Positions 47,401-56,052 are shown, counted from the stretch's first letter. The stretch is 64,000 bases of DNA from Flavobacteriaceae bacterium MAR_2009_75 (GCA_002813285.1 PHTZ01000001.1:1549501-1613500); one strand, 5' to 3'. Program-made: numbers and translations. Notes: generated by a model from the sequence alone, not told the origin.

Positions 47401-47792
47401 AAATACAAGCAGAAGATGCCAATGAAATAAGTGAAGGCATTAACAGCTGGCGTACAAATTATTCAAGGGTCGTTGGCGGCATGGTCCATGATTCATATTT
47501 GCGATTCGACAATATAGACCTCGAAAATCTTAAGCATCTAAAATATGCTACGTTCTTTAATTCCGACTACGATTTTCAAGGAACCTTAGAAATTCGGCAA
47601 GACGCATTGGATGGACCAATTATTGGGAAACAACATATTGAATATTTTGGACCGGAAAAAACAGCCTATTTTGAGATTGCGGTAAAACCTACGACGGCAA
47701 ATGCGACCATTTATTTGCTATACAAAAACCCTGATAAGAAACTGAACAACATCGGTCATGCCGATTATATTTCTTTTGACTATAATAGGTAA
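44403..47792 (+). CDS. Multidomain lipoprotein: ThuA-like, sorbosone/glucose dehydrogenase-like (PQQ type), PKD, cytochrome c, C-terminal binding module
   Basis: A 1129-residue lipoprotein (VSC, Cys32). In order: ThuA-like glutamine-amidotransferase-fold domain (about 38-245; ILVFSKTAGFRHQSI, GFVGVHAATD, WYHEYDGGRSFYTELGHT); glucose/sorbosone dehydrogenase propeller (about 270-690; LLGIAVDPNYDKNNWIYLFY, GGALEFGPNGNLFITVGDN, RGKILRIKP, MGNRNPF); PKD domain (about 700-795; PLTVQFSGERSLDHDNDDLTYEW); a monohaem cytochrome c (CKACH, Cys870, with a Met ligand near 916); and a CBM6-like beta domain (about 990-1129). Such fusions can oxidise sugars and pass electrons to the respiratory chain; substrate unknown. 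The next gene starts 1 bp after the stop. Confidence 0.88.
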   Translation: MSSLLPTLKLSFGNLIIKATFLLCTIFLAVSCQPQQQEILVFSKTAGFRHQSIEAGVSALEKLGAENGYKVTSTENANYIVEDSLTNYATVIFLNTTRDILNDVQQADFERYIQAGGGFVGVHAATDTEYDWPWYNKLVGAIFDGHPKIQEAKLQVTDGRHPSTKTFTDSIWNKSDEWYNFTKINPDINVVLKVDENSYEGGTNGDNHPIAWYHEYDGGRSFYTELGHTEETYENPKFLAHLLGGIEYTIGDGQIDYKKAKTQRVPPEDRFAKKVLDFNLNEPMELDELPGEGILFVERRGAVKLYDFEAEKTETLAQLDLFYGNEDGLLGIAVDPNYDKNNWIYLFYTAPSEVSTQRVARFTLSNKELNLDSEKILLEIPTNRQCCHSGGALEFGPNGNLFITVGDNTNPFESSGFAPIDEREGRTNWDAQKSAANTNDLRGKILRIKPEDDGTYSIPEGNLFPEGTEKTRPEIYVMGNRNPFRHSIDSKTGYLYWGDIGPDAGKADPDRGPSGMGEYDQARKAGFWGWPYTRGYNEPYNDYDFTTKTSGDKFDPNNLINDSPNNTGLQKLPPAQPSMIPMPYYRSEEFPWMGAGGINPMAGPVYHASDYPNAENGFPEYFENKLFLYEWMRDWIYVVTLDENQDYVKADAFMPNTEFSHPMDMIFGSDGKMYVLEYGQKWNSQNLDARLSSISYLPGNRKPIARLANDKAVGAAPLTVQFSGERSLDHDNDDLTYEWYFDSNEVQSVEMNPEFTFEKEGIYNVRMNVTDSEGYTASANTKIMVGNDPPELSLQIENNDSIYWDGKKINYKISVSDKQDGATLDNSISAADVKVTFDYIPEGKDIVKATMGHQRNIVPEGKKAIDGTDCKACHAINEKVNGPSYTEIAKKYGSEDTGYLVSKIIKGGGGVWGEGAMSAHPQLSVEEVTQMVDYILSLKPSKEKDQNYLPLEGTLTFDKHLSAQSEGTYILMASYRDSGNPQQPESELTANEQFVFNSQKIQAEDANEISEGINSWRTNYSRVVGGMVHDSYLRFDNIDLENLKHLKYATFFNSDYDFQGTLEIRQDALDGPIIGKQHIEYFGPEKTAYFEIAVKPTTANATIYLLYKNPDKKLNNIGHADYISFDYNR

Positions 47793-47793
47793 T

Positions 47794-48804
47794 ATGGCCC
47801 ATCATATTCTTAAAGAATTAATACGGAATAGAAAATTACGCTTATGGTGTTTGGTGTTCGGCGTATTTAACCTTTGCTCAGCACAAACAAAGGTCATTCT
47901 TGATACTGATTTTGACTCTGACGTTGATGATGTTCAGGCTTTGGGCATGTTGCACTCTTATCAGGCCGCTGGAAAAATTGATTTAATAGGGGTTGTTGTT
48001 ACCAGTGACGATTCATACTCCTATAAAGCCGTTTCTGCCATCAATACATACTACGGTTCGCCAAATACCCCTATCGGTTACCTTAAAGAACAAAAAGATT
48101 CCAGCAATTTCTCAAAATATACGAAGCAAGTAAGTACTGAATTTTCACATCGCATAAGGTCATCCGAAGAAATACAAGAATCGTCAAAACTATATCGGAA
48201 ACTCTTATCGGAAAGCAATGACAGTTCTGTAATTATAGTTACCATAGGTCATTTAACCAGTCTACAAAACCTCTTGCAATCGAAAGGTGATGACATATCT
48301 CCGCTTGACGGAGAACAATTAGTCAATCAAAAAGTCAAAAAATGGTTATGTATGGGAGGTACTTATCCCCAAGGAAAAGAAGCCAATTTTTATCGACCTG
48401 ATCCCGAATCTACAATCTATTGTATCGCTAACTGGAAGAAGGAAGTTGTTTTCTGCGGTTGGGAAGTCGGTAACCAAATACTTACCGGAGGTGATTATCT
48501 CAAAGAGAATTTAGATAAACACAATCCTATTTACAGAAGTTATGAGCTTTTCAATAATTTCTCTGGAAGACCTGCTTGGGACCAAGTTGCCGTTATGTTA
48601 TTAGATAAAAAAATGTCATCATCTTTTTTCGATATAAATTCAACTGGCTATGTTTCAATAAACAAAGACGGCAGTAACCAATGGCATTCAGGCAAGAAGA
48701 AAACCGACAAAAAGCATGCTTACGTATCAATAAAAAAGAATATTAGCCCTAAGGTGATTGCCAAAACGATTGATGACCTCATTATTGATACGAAGGTTCG
48801 TTAA
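47794..48804 (+). CDS. Nucleoside-hydrolase-like secreted protein (IUNH fold)
   Basis: Start taken at ATG 47794, one base after the preceding stop; an in-frame ATG at 47758 would overlap the previous gene. The 336-residue product has a signal segment (LWCLVFGVFNLCSAQ) and the calcium-binding motif of inosine/uridine nucleoside hydrolases at its mature N-terminus (VILDTDFDSDVDDVQAL). Later conserved parts are IVTIGHLTSLQNLL, KKWLCMGGTYPQ and NFSGRPAWDQVAVML. Export is unlike housekeeping nucleoside hydrolases; related secreted forms act on N- or O-glycosides of unknown nature. Coupling with the ThuA/dehydrogenase fusion suggests a joint task in sugar turnover. Confidence 0.85.
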   Translation: MAHHILKELIRNRKLRLWCLVFGVFNLCSAQTKVILDTDFDSDVDDVQALGMLHSYQAAGKIDLIGVVVTSDDSYSYKAVSAINTYYGSPNTPIGYLKEQKDSSNFSKYTKQVSTEFSHRIRSSEEIQESSKLYRKLLSESNDSSVIIVTIGHLTSLQNLLQSKGDDISPLDGEQLVNQKVKKWLCMGGTYPQGKEANFYRPDPESTIYCIANWKKEVVFCGWEVGNQILTGGDYLKENLDKHNPIYRSYELFNNFSGRPAWDQVAVMLLDKKMSSSFFDINSTGYVSINKDGSNQWHSGKKKTDKKHAYVSIKKNISPKVIAKTIDDLIIDTKVR

Positions 48805-48830
48805 AAGTAGTTTGCTCAAACTATGTAAAT

Positions 48831-49493
48831 CTATATAGCGATATGTAGAATCAATGAAACCGGTAATTGCTGGTCATTCAGTATTTCTTTGAGTGTTTTG
48901 ATTTTCATACCACTTTCTTGAATGACCGTGAACCAATCTTCAAAAGTTCTAGCGTACCATGTATGCCCATCGATAAAATTGCCGGGCAAACCTTTCCAAG
49001 AATCGGATATCAACTGGCTTTTGTATTCCAAACCTTCTTGAAATAGATAATAAGGGTGTATAGTTTGAACAACAATACTACCGTTCATAGAAAGCGATTT
49101 TGATATACCTCTAAATAATTCAGAGAGACCTCTTTCTTGATACAGACAAAAGTTAAACACAGCAATGTCGTATGGACCATCTGGTATGATTTCACCCTCA
49201 CTAATCTCTTCGTAAGTTATTTTATAAAAAGATTCGTTTCCTTTTGACCTAGCATTTTGCAATAATATCTCGATTCCATCAACACCAACTGCCTCTCTGT
49301 CGAAATGTGTAATTTGCCTGGTCAGCCATCCTTCTCCACATCCGACATCTATCAACTTTTGAAAAGAAAGTTCACCAAGAAAATCTACGATAGCCTTACT
49401 AGTAAATTGGCGAGAACCGATTTGATTATTGTCAATTACCTTGATCCATTCTTTGGCATTACTTTGCCAAGACGTTTTTATCTTATCTGACAT
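48831..49493 (-). CDS. Class I SAM-dependent methyltransferase
   Basis: A 220-residue cytoplasmic protein with SAM-binding motif I LIDVGCGEGWLTRQI (near residue 37), the acidic end of strand 2 (EAVGVDGIE) and the motif IV-like segment PYDIAVFNFCLYQ. The fold is clear; the substrate is not. The C-terminal part resembles no specific subfamily I can name. It is preceded by a terminator for the SusC/SusD genes, so it has its own promoter, and it converges with the nucleoside hydrolase gene 26 bp away. Confidence 0.85.
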   Translation of the reverse strand: MSDKIKTSWQSNAKEWIKVIDNNQIGSRQFTSKAIVDFLGELSFQKLIDVGCGEGWLTRQITHFDREAVGVDGIEILLQNARSKGNESFYKITYEEISEGEIIPDGPYDIAVFNFCLYQERGLSELFRGISKSLSMNGSIVVQTIHPYYLFQEGLEYKSQLISDSWKGLPGNFIDGHTWYARTFEDWFTVIQESGMKIKTLKEILNDQQLPVSLILHIAI

Positions 49494-49518
49494 ATTTTAT
49501 AAAATACTTTTAGAAAAA

Positions 49519-49557
49519 CAAAAGGCCTTACACGAGACAATCAATGCAGGCCTTTTG
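49519..49557 (-). terminator. Rho-independent terminator behind SusD (PUL 3)
   Basis: On the minus strand CAAAAGGCCT (49557-49548) pairs with AGGCCTTTTG (49528-49519), 10 perfect pairs with a 19-base loop, then TTTTTCTA. It ends the SusC/SusD transcript before the methyltransferase gene. Confidence 0.8.
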
Positions 49558-49582
49558 AACTTAAAGTGAATTCAATTGATAA

Positions 49583-50917
49583 TTATAAACTCGGGTTATT
49601 TGGGGTATTCGGATTGCTATTCCTTTCTGTTTCAGGATAAGGGTAAAAATTTCTATTGCGTTCTTCATCATAATTCATGGCCGTTTCGCTAGGTTCTGGC
49701 CTATCGAATCTTCTACTATCTTCAAGACTCAAGCCCGTAAGAAAAAGTTCGGCTCTTCTGTTTTGGTATACCGCATCTAATAACGCTTCAGAGGTAGACA
49801 CCCCTGCGTAAGGTGCTGCATTAGCATTAATATTCACTGGATCATCGGTATCGGTCAGAACCTCGTTTAAGGCCGTTTCAGCGGCATTTATATCGACAGT
49901 GGCCTTACGTAAATTTGCCTCTGCAATAATCAAGTTCATTTCATCTGGTATATAAAGCGGAATTGATCCGGTATTAGTATTAAAAAAACCAGCCAAATCT
50001 TCTATTGGAAGTCCGTTTTGGTTCGTTTCATCAAGTGAAACGAGATAAAAAGCCAAACGACCATCGGCTTCTTCAAAAACGAACTCCGAAGGCAATCCGA
50101 AATTATCTCTTGGCTTGAAATTGGGAGAATCATTCAAAAATACCCTACTCCATAACGGGTTTAGGTTTTGCGAATCATAGACAAAATTAGATACGGATGA
50201 TAAGTCTACACTTTGCGCGCTGGTCAGTGCGGCATCATAATTTCCCGCAAAAAGATTGTACCTAGCAGAAAAAGCCTTAATAGTATTATCTAGATCAATA
50301 TTGCCCAAGGTCACCCCTTCTATAAACTCAGAAGAAGCAGGTGTTGCCGCCAGCACAGTTTGAGCTTCATTCAATAAAGCTATAGCCGTAGCATAACCTT
50401 CAAGCCTTGAAACAAATTCGGCGTCGTTTTCATTACTAGTCTGCACAATTACTTGTTCGTAATGTTGCGAAAGGCTTCCTATGGCCATAGCTTTGAATAA
50501 TTTCGCATGAGCCAAAAGGCCACTTGCAGTACCCGGTTCTAAATCTATATTCGCCACGTTGGTTTCTATATCTTCGGCGACCTTGATTATTCGCAGCATA
50601 GTAGCCCACAAGCCTTGTACATTAGAATTGAAATCGGGCAGAACCGAACCACCATCTTCAAGCTCTATCATATTTTGGAATGTAGTAGTAATACCACCTT
50701 CTCGCGTGGTAATGGCAGGTGTCTCAATTATGTATCTCAAACCTGTCGTAGAATATAATTGCTGCATACCTACCGCAGTAGCAACTATACCTTCTCGTGA
50801 TGAAAATGTTTGTTCTGAAGTTGCTGAATTCGGATTATCAAAATCTGTTTCACATGAGCTTAATGTAAATACAATCAAGCTTACCAGACAAATTATTTTA
50901 GTATCTATAAATTTCAT
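49583..50917 (-). CDS. SusD/RagB-family lipoprotein (PUL 3)
   Basis: A 444-residue lipoprotein (LSSC, Cys22). SusD-type helices are seen in GLLAHAKLFKAMAIGSLSQHYEQVIVQ and in the C-terminal PDEMNLIIAEANLRKA, EALLDAVYQNRRAELFLTGLSLEDSRRFDRPEP. It is shorter than the other two SusD proteins of the window. It follows SusC by 13 bp and ends before a strong terminator. Given the alginate catabolic operon on the other side of the DeoR gene, alginate oligosaccharides are the likely ligand (inference). Confidence 0.9.
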   Translation of the reverse strand: MKFIDTKIICLVSLIVFTLSSCETDFDNPNSATSEQTFSSREGIVATAVGMQQLYSTTGLRYIIETPAITTREGGITTTFQNMIELEDGGSVLPDFNSNVQGLWATMLRIIKVAEDIETNVANIDLEPGTASGLLAHAKLFKAMAIGSLSQHYEQVIVQTSNENDAEFVSRLEGYATAIALLNEAQTVLAATPASSEFIEGVTLGNIDLDNTIKAFSARYNLFAGNYDAALTSAQSVDLSSVSNFVYDSQNLNPLWSRVFLNDSPNFKPRDNFGLPSEFVFEEADGRLAFYLVSLDETNQNGLPIEDLAGFFNTNTGSIPLYIPDEMNLIIAEANLRKATVDINAAETALNEVLTDTDDPVNINANAAPYAGVSTSEALLDAVYQNRRAELFLTGLSLEDSRRFDRPEPSETAMNYDEERNRNFYPYPETERNSNPNTPNNPSL

Positions 50918-50930
50918 CTTGCTTATTTTT

Positions 50931-53906
50931 TTAGAAGTTTACGCTTAGACCCAATTGATAAGTTCTGGGTATGGGTACTCCGGCAAAGTCAAAACCTCGA
51001 ACTCCATTGCTCTGCCCTGCTGTATTTATTTCTGGGTCATATCCGCTATAATCATCCCACGAAAACAGATTTCTTCCTATAAGGCTTACTTTAATATTGT
51101 CTACCGATTCGAAAGGTTCTGGCAAATTATAGCTCAAACTAAGTTCTCTAAGTTTGACAAAAGAACCATCTTCAACAAACTCTTCGAAAATACCGGCTTG
51201 GGCACCTCCATATCCTTTTGGTAAATTGCCTAACAATTCTTCACCAACATTCGAGCCTCCACCGAAGATTACATTGTCTAATAATCTCCGGTTCCAATTG
51301 AAAATATCAAAACCTTGAACGGCATCAAATTGAACACGAAGTGATAAGTTTTTGTATGAGAACTCATTTATTAATGAGCCGAACCATTCGGGATTCGGAT
51401 CCCCAATAACTTTTGATGATGAACCGTCTTCAGTGGTACCCGCAAATGGGTAACCATCTGCATCTAAAGAAATGCTGCCATCAGCATCTCTAGCGTAGAA
51501 CTGTCTGTAGAAAACACCTAGAGGCTCTCCTTCGATTACATAGTTTGTAGAAAAACTACCTGCTAAAGCAAATTGGCCACCGCCAGCTACGCTCGTAACC
51601 ACATTGTTATTTTTAGAGTAGGTCGCGGTTACGTCCCATGAGAAATCTTGACTTTTAACTGGAGAGCCTTTTAATAAAAGTTCTAATCCCTCATTTTCTA
51701 GATTGCCCACATTTTCTATACGTGAAGAAAAACCTGTTGATGGAGAAAGCTCCCTAGGTAATAAAAGATCAGTAACTTCTTGTTTATAATACGTAAACTC
51801 TAGACCCAGGCGATTGTTGAAAAACCCGGCGTCAATACCGAATTCATATTCTTCTTGCCGTTCTGGGGCAATATCGAGATCACCCTGTTGGGTCGAAGGT
51901 ACCAAACCAGGAGATCCATTAATTGAAATAGGGTTAAGTAAGGTAAAGCGCTGGAATGCGGAAAGTGCAGTGAGATTTCCTGCTTGCCCCCATGAACCCC
52001 TCAACTTAAGTGTACTGAATGTATCACCAAAAGTATTTTGCCAAAAATCTTCTTCTGAAATGATATAAGAAAGACTGGCTTTTGCGTACAATTGGCTTCT
52101 CTCATCCTTACCAAAAGTTGAAGCCCCGTCACTTCGTAGAGCACCGTTTACGTATAGCTTATCTTTATAGCTAAAGGTTTGTTGAACAAAAGCACCCCAA
52201 TACGAAATTTGAGACCTGCTTTCACCTTGCTCGACAATACTACCGCTTGTGGCCGTTTCTACGATTGGGGGTAATCCGTTGGCATTAATACCGACCCTAT
52301 CAAATTCTTCATACTGCCATGATCCGCCTAGAGTTGTGGTAGAAGAGATGTCTTCGCTCAAATCAGCTTTGTAGGTTAAGTTCAAATCGCTGTTGTACTG
52401 AAAATTATTTAAATCTGAACGTCGCGCAAACCCATCACCATTAGGGGAGGTGTTATTAATTGGGATAAAAGCGGTTGCAGATTGGTTGAAAAAGTCAAGA
52501 CCTAAAGTATAATTAGCGGTGAAATTTTCTGTAATCTGTGCATCTAGACCTACACTTGTAATGATACGATTTACCTTCTGACCAAAATCAAAACGGTTTA
52601 CGGCTTCGGCCGGATTGGTTCTAGGAACCAATAACGACGTTATAGGGTATACGCCTGACTCATTAGGGGAAGGGTCGATAGAGTTGTCACTAAAAACAAA
52701 CCCGGTTATGGCCCCATATGCAGAATTTATACCACCATTCGGTATTTCTTTGCTATTGCTTCGCACATAATTTAACCCTGCGTTGACACTAAGCCAATCA
52801 AATGCCTTTTGGGTTAGATTAGCCTTAAACCCGACTCTTTGAAAACTTGTGTTCTTTATAATACCTTCATTATCTAAATGAGAAGCGGATAAAAAGTAAG
52901 AGGTTTTATCGTTACCACCACTGACGGAAAGGTAATTTTCAATACCAAAGGCAGATTCAAAGAAATCATCCTGCAAATCATAACGTGTTGTAGGAACAGT
53001 AGCCAAATTCGTTCTGTCGAATGGATCTTCCCAAGCTAAAGGCGCCGTGTTATAATCTATTGTTTTTCTAAGCTCATTAACTTTAGCATTCGTAGAAAAG
53101 CTAAACCTCGGTTCTCCCGATTTTCCTTTTTTAGTAAAAATTTGAACTACCCCATTACTTGCACGAGAACCATATATCGCTGCTGCTGCTGCACCTTTAA
53201 TAATTTCGATACGTTCGACATCGTTTGGATTTAAATCAGCGAGGCGGTTTTGAGTGTTACCCCCGGTATCTATCAACTCTGCACTGGAGTTACTTACAAT
53301 TATACCGTCAACGATGTATAGAGGGTCAGAACTACCTAGAACTGTACTAGGCCCCCGCAATCTAATACTGATACCACCGGCCGGGTCACCGGAATTCTGT
53401 TGCACGAGTGCTCCTGTAATCTTACCAGAAATCGCTTGATCTACCGCAGTTGCCCCATTATTTACCAGATCTTCAGACTTTACCGAGGAGATGGCATTAC
53501 CAAGTGTTCTCTTATTAACGCCAACAGTACTTCCGGTTACCACAACTTCATCAAGACTAAGTAAATCTTCCGTCAATACGATATCGGTTACGATATTTTG
53601 GGCTGTACCTAGGTTTATTTTTGTCCGTTTTGTTGAATAGCCTAGATAGCTGGCCAACAAAGTAAACTCTCCATCTTCGAGAGTAGCTTTAAATACATAG
53701 TTACCATCAAAATCGGTAACCGCTCCAAAGGAAGTGTTTTCAAGGAATACAGAAACACCGGGAATTGGAGTATTGTCATTGCCATCGGAGACAACACCGG
53801 TAAAAGTGTAGTCAGTTTGACCAAAGGCCAAAGAACTACCGACCATCATTACTAAAAGAAAAGACCAAAACGGCACTTTACTTTTAAAAGGGTTTGTTTT
53901 TTTCAT
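50931..53906 (-). CDS. SusC/RagA-family TonB-dependent outer membrane transporter (PUL 3)
   Basis: A 991-residue transporter with signal peptide (to about residue 29, LAFGQ), CarboxypepD_reg domain (FTGVVSDGNDNTPIPGVSV), SusC box SLDEVVVTGSTVGVNKRTLGNAISSV, plug (IRLRGPSTV; PLYIVDG; KGAAAAAIYGSRASNGVVQI) and barrel ending in TYQLGLSVNF. Followed by SusD in one transcript. It diverges from the DeoR-type regulator across a 231-bp gap that holds three TTTGCAA repeats. Confidence 0.95.
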   Translation of the reverse strand: MKKTNPFKSKVPFWSFLLVMMVGSSLAFGQTDYTFTGVVSDGNDNTPIPGVSVFLENTSFGAVTDFDGNYVFKATLEDGEFTLLASYLGYSTKRTKINLGTAQNIVTDIVLTEDLLSLDEVVVTGSTVGVNKRTLGNAISSVKSEDLVNNGATAVDQAISGKITGALVQQNSGDPAGGISIRLRGPSTVLGSSDPLYIVDGIIVSNSSAELIDTGGNTQNRLADLNPNDVERIEIIKGAAAAAIYGSRASNGVVQIFTKKGKSGEPRFSFSTNAKVNELRKTIDYNTAPLAWEDPFDRTNLATVPTTRYDLQDDFFESAFGIENYLSVSGGNDKTSYFLSASHLDNEGIIKNTSFQRVGFKANLTQKAFDWLSVNAGLNYVRSNSKEIPNGGINSAYGAITGFVFSDNSIDPSPNESGVYPITSLLVPRTNPAEAVNRFDFGQKVNRIITSVGLDAQITENFTANYTLGLDFFNQSATAFIPINNTSPNGDGFARRSDLNNFQYNSDLNLTYKADLSEDISSTTTLGGSWQYEEFDRVGINANGLPPIVETATSGSIVEQGESRSQISYWGAFVQQTFSYKDKLYVNGALRSDGASTFGKDERSQLYAKASLSYIISEEDFWQNTFGDTFSTLKLRGSWGQAGNLTALSAFQRFTLLNPISINGSPGLVPSTQQGDLDIAPERQEEYEFGIDAGFFNNRLGLEFTYYKQEVTDLLLPRELSPSTGFSSRIENVGNLENEGLELLLKGSPVKSQDFSWDVTATYSKNNNVVTSVAGGGQFALAGSFSTNYVIEGEPLGVFYRQFYARDADGSISLDADGYPFAGTTEDGSSSKVIGDPNPEWFGSLINEFSYKNLSLRVQFDAVQGFDIFNWNRRLLDNVIFGGGSNVGEELLGNLPKGYGGAQAGIFEEFVEDGSFVKLRELSLSYNLPEPFESVDNIKVSLIGRNLFSWDDYSGYDPEINTAGQSNGVRGFDFAGVPIPRTYQLGLSVNF

Positions 53907-54004
53907 AGAATTCTCGAGTTAGTTAGCAAAACCAATTTGTTCCCCAGTAGAAAATAGAAGGGAAATAGAATCATCTTCATGGTAAAAGTAATAAAAAATA
54001 TCAC

Positions 54005-54034
54005 TTTGCAACATTTTGCAATATTTTTTTGCAA
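54005..54034. promoter_or_regulatory. Three TTTGCAA repeats between SusC and the DeoR gene, operator candidate
   Basis: TTTGCAA occurs at 54005-54011, 54015-54021 and 54028-54034, start-to-start spacing 10 and 13 bp; the last lies in the palindrome TTTTGCAAAA (54027-54036). The cluster is about 100 bp from each start codon of the divergent pair. DeoR-family proteins commonly bind repeated short sites, so autoregulation plus control of SusC/SusD is a good hypothesis. Confidence 0.5.
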
Positions 54035-54137
54035 AAACTCGAAATTTATATACTTTCACTATTGATTTGAAGATATACCTCTACTATAAGTTATATATTT
54101 CGCATAATCATAACCAATCACATTAGCATCAAATTAC

Positions 54138-54887
54138 ATGCTGAAACAAGAAAGACAACGGGTAATCATTAATGAAGTTGCCCTTCATAATAGGGTTTTG
54201 CTCACAGATATTGCAGAGGTATTAAATGTATCGGTAGACACCATAAGAAGGGATGTTATTCAACTCGATACTGAAAAAAAAATAAAGAAGGTACATGGTG
54301 GCGCTATTTCTTTAAGTTATGCTAATGACGGAATTCAACAAGACAATGTTTATGCCCTAAATAAAAAGATTACTATAGCAAAAAAGGCTATTCAACTTTT
54401 AAAAAGTGGTAACGTCATCATTATTCATGGGGGAACTACCTGTTTGGAACTCGCAAAAAATATACCGTCGAACATTAGTCTTACTTGTTTCACCATGAGT
54501 TTACCCATAGCCTTAGAACTGGCTAAAAAACCAAAGGTAGAAGTGATTATCGTTGGTGGCACTTTGTCTAAAGAATCACTGATTTCCTCTGGCGCCAATG
54601 CCATTCACAACCTTTCTAAAATCAAAGTCGACTATAGTTTTATTGGCACAGGCTATGTTGATGCCGAGTACGGACTGACAGAATTTGACTGGGAAAGCGT
54701 TCAAGTAAAAAAAGCCGTAATTCAATCTTCTAAAAAAGCTGTATTACTAACCATTTCAGAAAAACTGAATTCACAAAACCGCTATAAGACCTGTGATTTA
54801 CAAGAGATATCGATTATGGCTACCGAACTAAATGCCAGTGACGATAAGCTCATGAATTTCAGAGAAAAGAATGTAGTATTATTGTAG
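54138..54887 (+). CDS. DeoR/GlpR-family transcriptional regulator
   Basis: A 249-residue protein. The N-terminal helix-turn-helix matches the DeoR signature (LTDIAEVLNVSVDTIRRDV, then KKIKKVHGGAI), and the C-terminal sugar-phosphate sensor domain has VIIHGGTTCLELAK, VEVIIVGGTLSKESL and DYSFIGTGYVDAEYGLTEFD. DeoR repressors respond to phosphorylated sugars; here the natural effector would be KDPG or KDG-phosphate made by the neighbouring operon (inference). It is divergent from SusC and convergent with the kdgK-like gene. Confidence 0.9.
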   Translation: MLKQERQRVIINEVALHNRVLLTDIAEVLNVSVDTIRRDVIQLDTEKKIKKVHGGAISLSYANDGIQQDNVYALNKKITIAKKAIQLLKSGNVIIIHGGTTCLELAKNIPSNISLTCFTMSLPIALELAKKPKVEVIIVGGTLSKESLISSGANAIHNLSKIKVDYSFIGTGYVDAEYGLTEFDWESVQVKKAVIQSSKKAVLLTISEKLNSQNRYKTCDLQEISIMATELNASDDKLMNFREKNVVLL

Positions 54888-55009
54888 ATTCATTTTCAAA
54901 ACTAGACCTAATAAATAAAAATTACATAAGAAAAGCCAGTACCCTATCTGGAATCCATGGTATAATTTCTGCTTCTACTGTTTCACAGGAGTTTTATCAA
55001 AGAACCATT

Positions 55010-55033
55010 TTCAATTTAGCTAATTGAATTTTT
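55010..55033 (+). terminator. AT-rich hairpin with T-run behind the DeoR gene
   Basis: TTCAATT (55010-55016) pairs with AATTGAA (55022-55028) around a 5-base loop and TTTTT follows. The stem has only one G-C pair, so strength is doubtful. It lies in the 160-bp convergent gap between the DeoR gene and the kinase gene. Confidence 0.4.
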
Positions 55034-55047
55034 AAGCGCTTTAGCAA

Positions 55048-56052
55048 TCACCTTTTAATGGCTCCCGAGGTATCGCCTTCCATTAAACTGGTCACATTTT
55101 CTAAAGACACCATATTAACATCACCGGGAACGGTATGTTTTAAGGCACAGGCTGAGGAAGCAAAATTCAGGGCTTGAAGGTCGTTATCGTAATGTAGCAA
55201 ACCGTAAATGAGACCAGAAGCGAAAGCGTCACCGGTACCGACACGATCAATGACGGGGGTAATGTTCAGGGTTTCCGTTTTAATATACTCCTCTCCATTC
55301 CACATTTTACCCTGTATTTGCTGATGCGAAGCACTGATTGATTTTCTGGTTTTACCCACTACTTTCTTAATCTTCGGAAATTTGTCCATTAGTTTTTTGG
55401 AAGCCTCCCTAAACTTATCCTCCGGGGCCGCTACCCCGAACATTTCGTGTATTCCTCGGCTACTCGTAATTACCACATCACAGTTTTGAACCAATTCCGG
55501 CATCACCTCTTGCATAGTCTTACCATATTTCCACATATTATCACGAGAATTAATATCACCGGAGACCTTAATGCCCATTTTGTTGGCAGTTTTGATAGCC
55601 TCTAAGCAGCATTTTGCCGCTCCCTCAGAAATAGCAGGTGTAATTCCTGTCCAATGAAACCAGTCTGCCCCTTTAAGAGCTTGCTGCCAATCTATCATCG
55701 AAGGTTCAATAAGTGAAAAAGCGGAGCCCTCCCTTTCATAGATTACCTCACTTGATCGATGCGCCGCTCCTTTTTCCAAAAAATACTTCCCCAACATGTT
55801 GCCACCATAAATCACATGTTCGGTACTTAACCAGTGCTTACGTAAAAACTGGGTAGCCGCCTTACCCAAAGCATTGTTCGGAAAACGCGTCACATGTGCC
55901 GCTTTCATGCCCAAATAAGCACACGAAATGGCCACATTCGCTTCACCGCCACCGTAGACGAGTTCTAAAGAGGTTGCTTGGGCAAATTTAGAATAGCCCG
56001 GTGGGGATAATCGCATCATTACCTCCCCAAACGTGATTAGCTTTTTAGGCAT
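55048..56052 (-). CDS. PfkB-family sugar kinase, divergent KDG kinase paralogue
   Basis: A 334-residue ribokinase-fold kinase. It has the N-terminal FGEVMMRLSPPG and YGGGEANVA motifs, WFHWTGITPAIS, and the C-terminal catalytic motif DRVGTGDAFASG (Asp275). Overall it matches 2-keto-3-deoxygluconate kinase and is related to the kinase encoded at 61244-62284. Two functional spots differ: the DLNYR motif reads DINSR (residues 166-170) and the NxxE-type motif (NEED in the paralogue) is replaced by TSSRG. It may have a changed substrate or be weaker. Last gene of the operon, 62 bp behind the cupin gene. Confidence 0.85.
   Translation of the reverse strand: MPKKLITFGEVMMRLSPPGYSKFAQATSLELVYGGGEANVAISCAYLGMKAAHVTRFPNNALGKAATQFLRKHWLSTEHVIYGGNMLGKYFLEKGAAHRSSEVIYEREGSAFSLIEPSMIDWQQALKGADWFHWTGITPAISEGAAKCCLEAIKTANKMGIKVSGDINSRDNMWKYGKTMQEVMPELVQNCDVVITSSRGIHEMFGVAAPEDKFREASKKLMDKFPKIKKVVGKTRKSISASHQQIQGKMWNGEEYIKTETLNITPVIDRVGTGDAFASGLIYGLLHYDNDLQALNFASSACALKHTVPGDVNMVSLENVTSLMEGDTSGAIKR

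Noticed and set aside
48810-48826. Short inverted repeat TAGTTTG/CAAACTA in the convergent gap
   Set aside because: Seven pairs with a 2-base loop and a poor T-tract; too weak to name.
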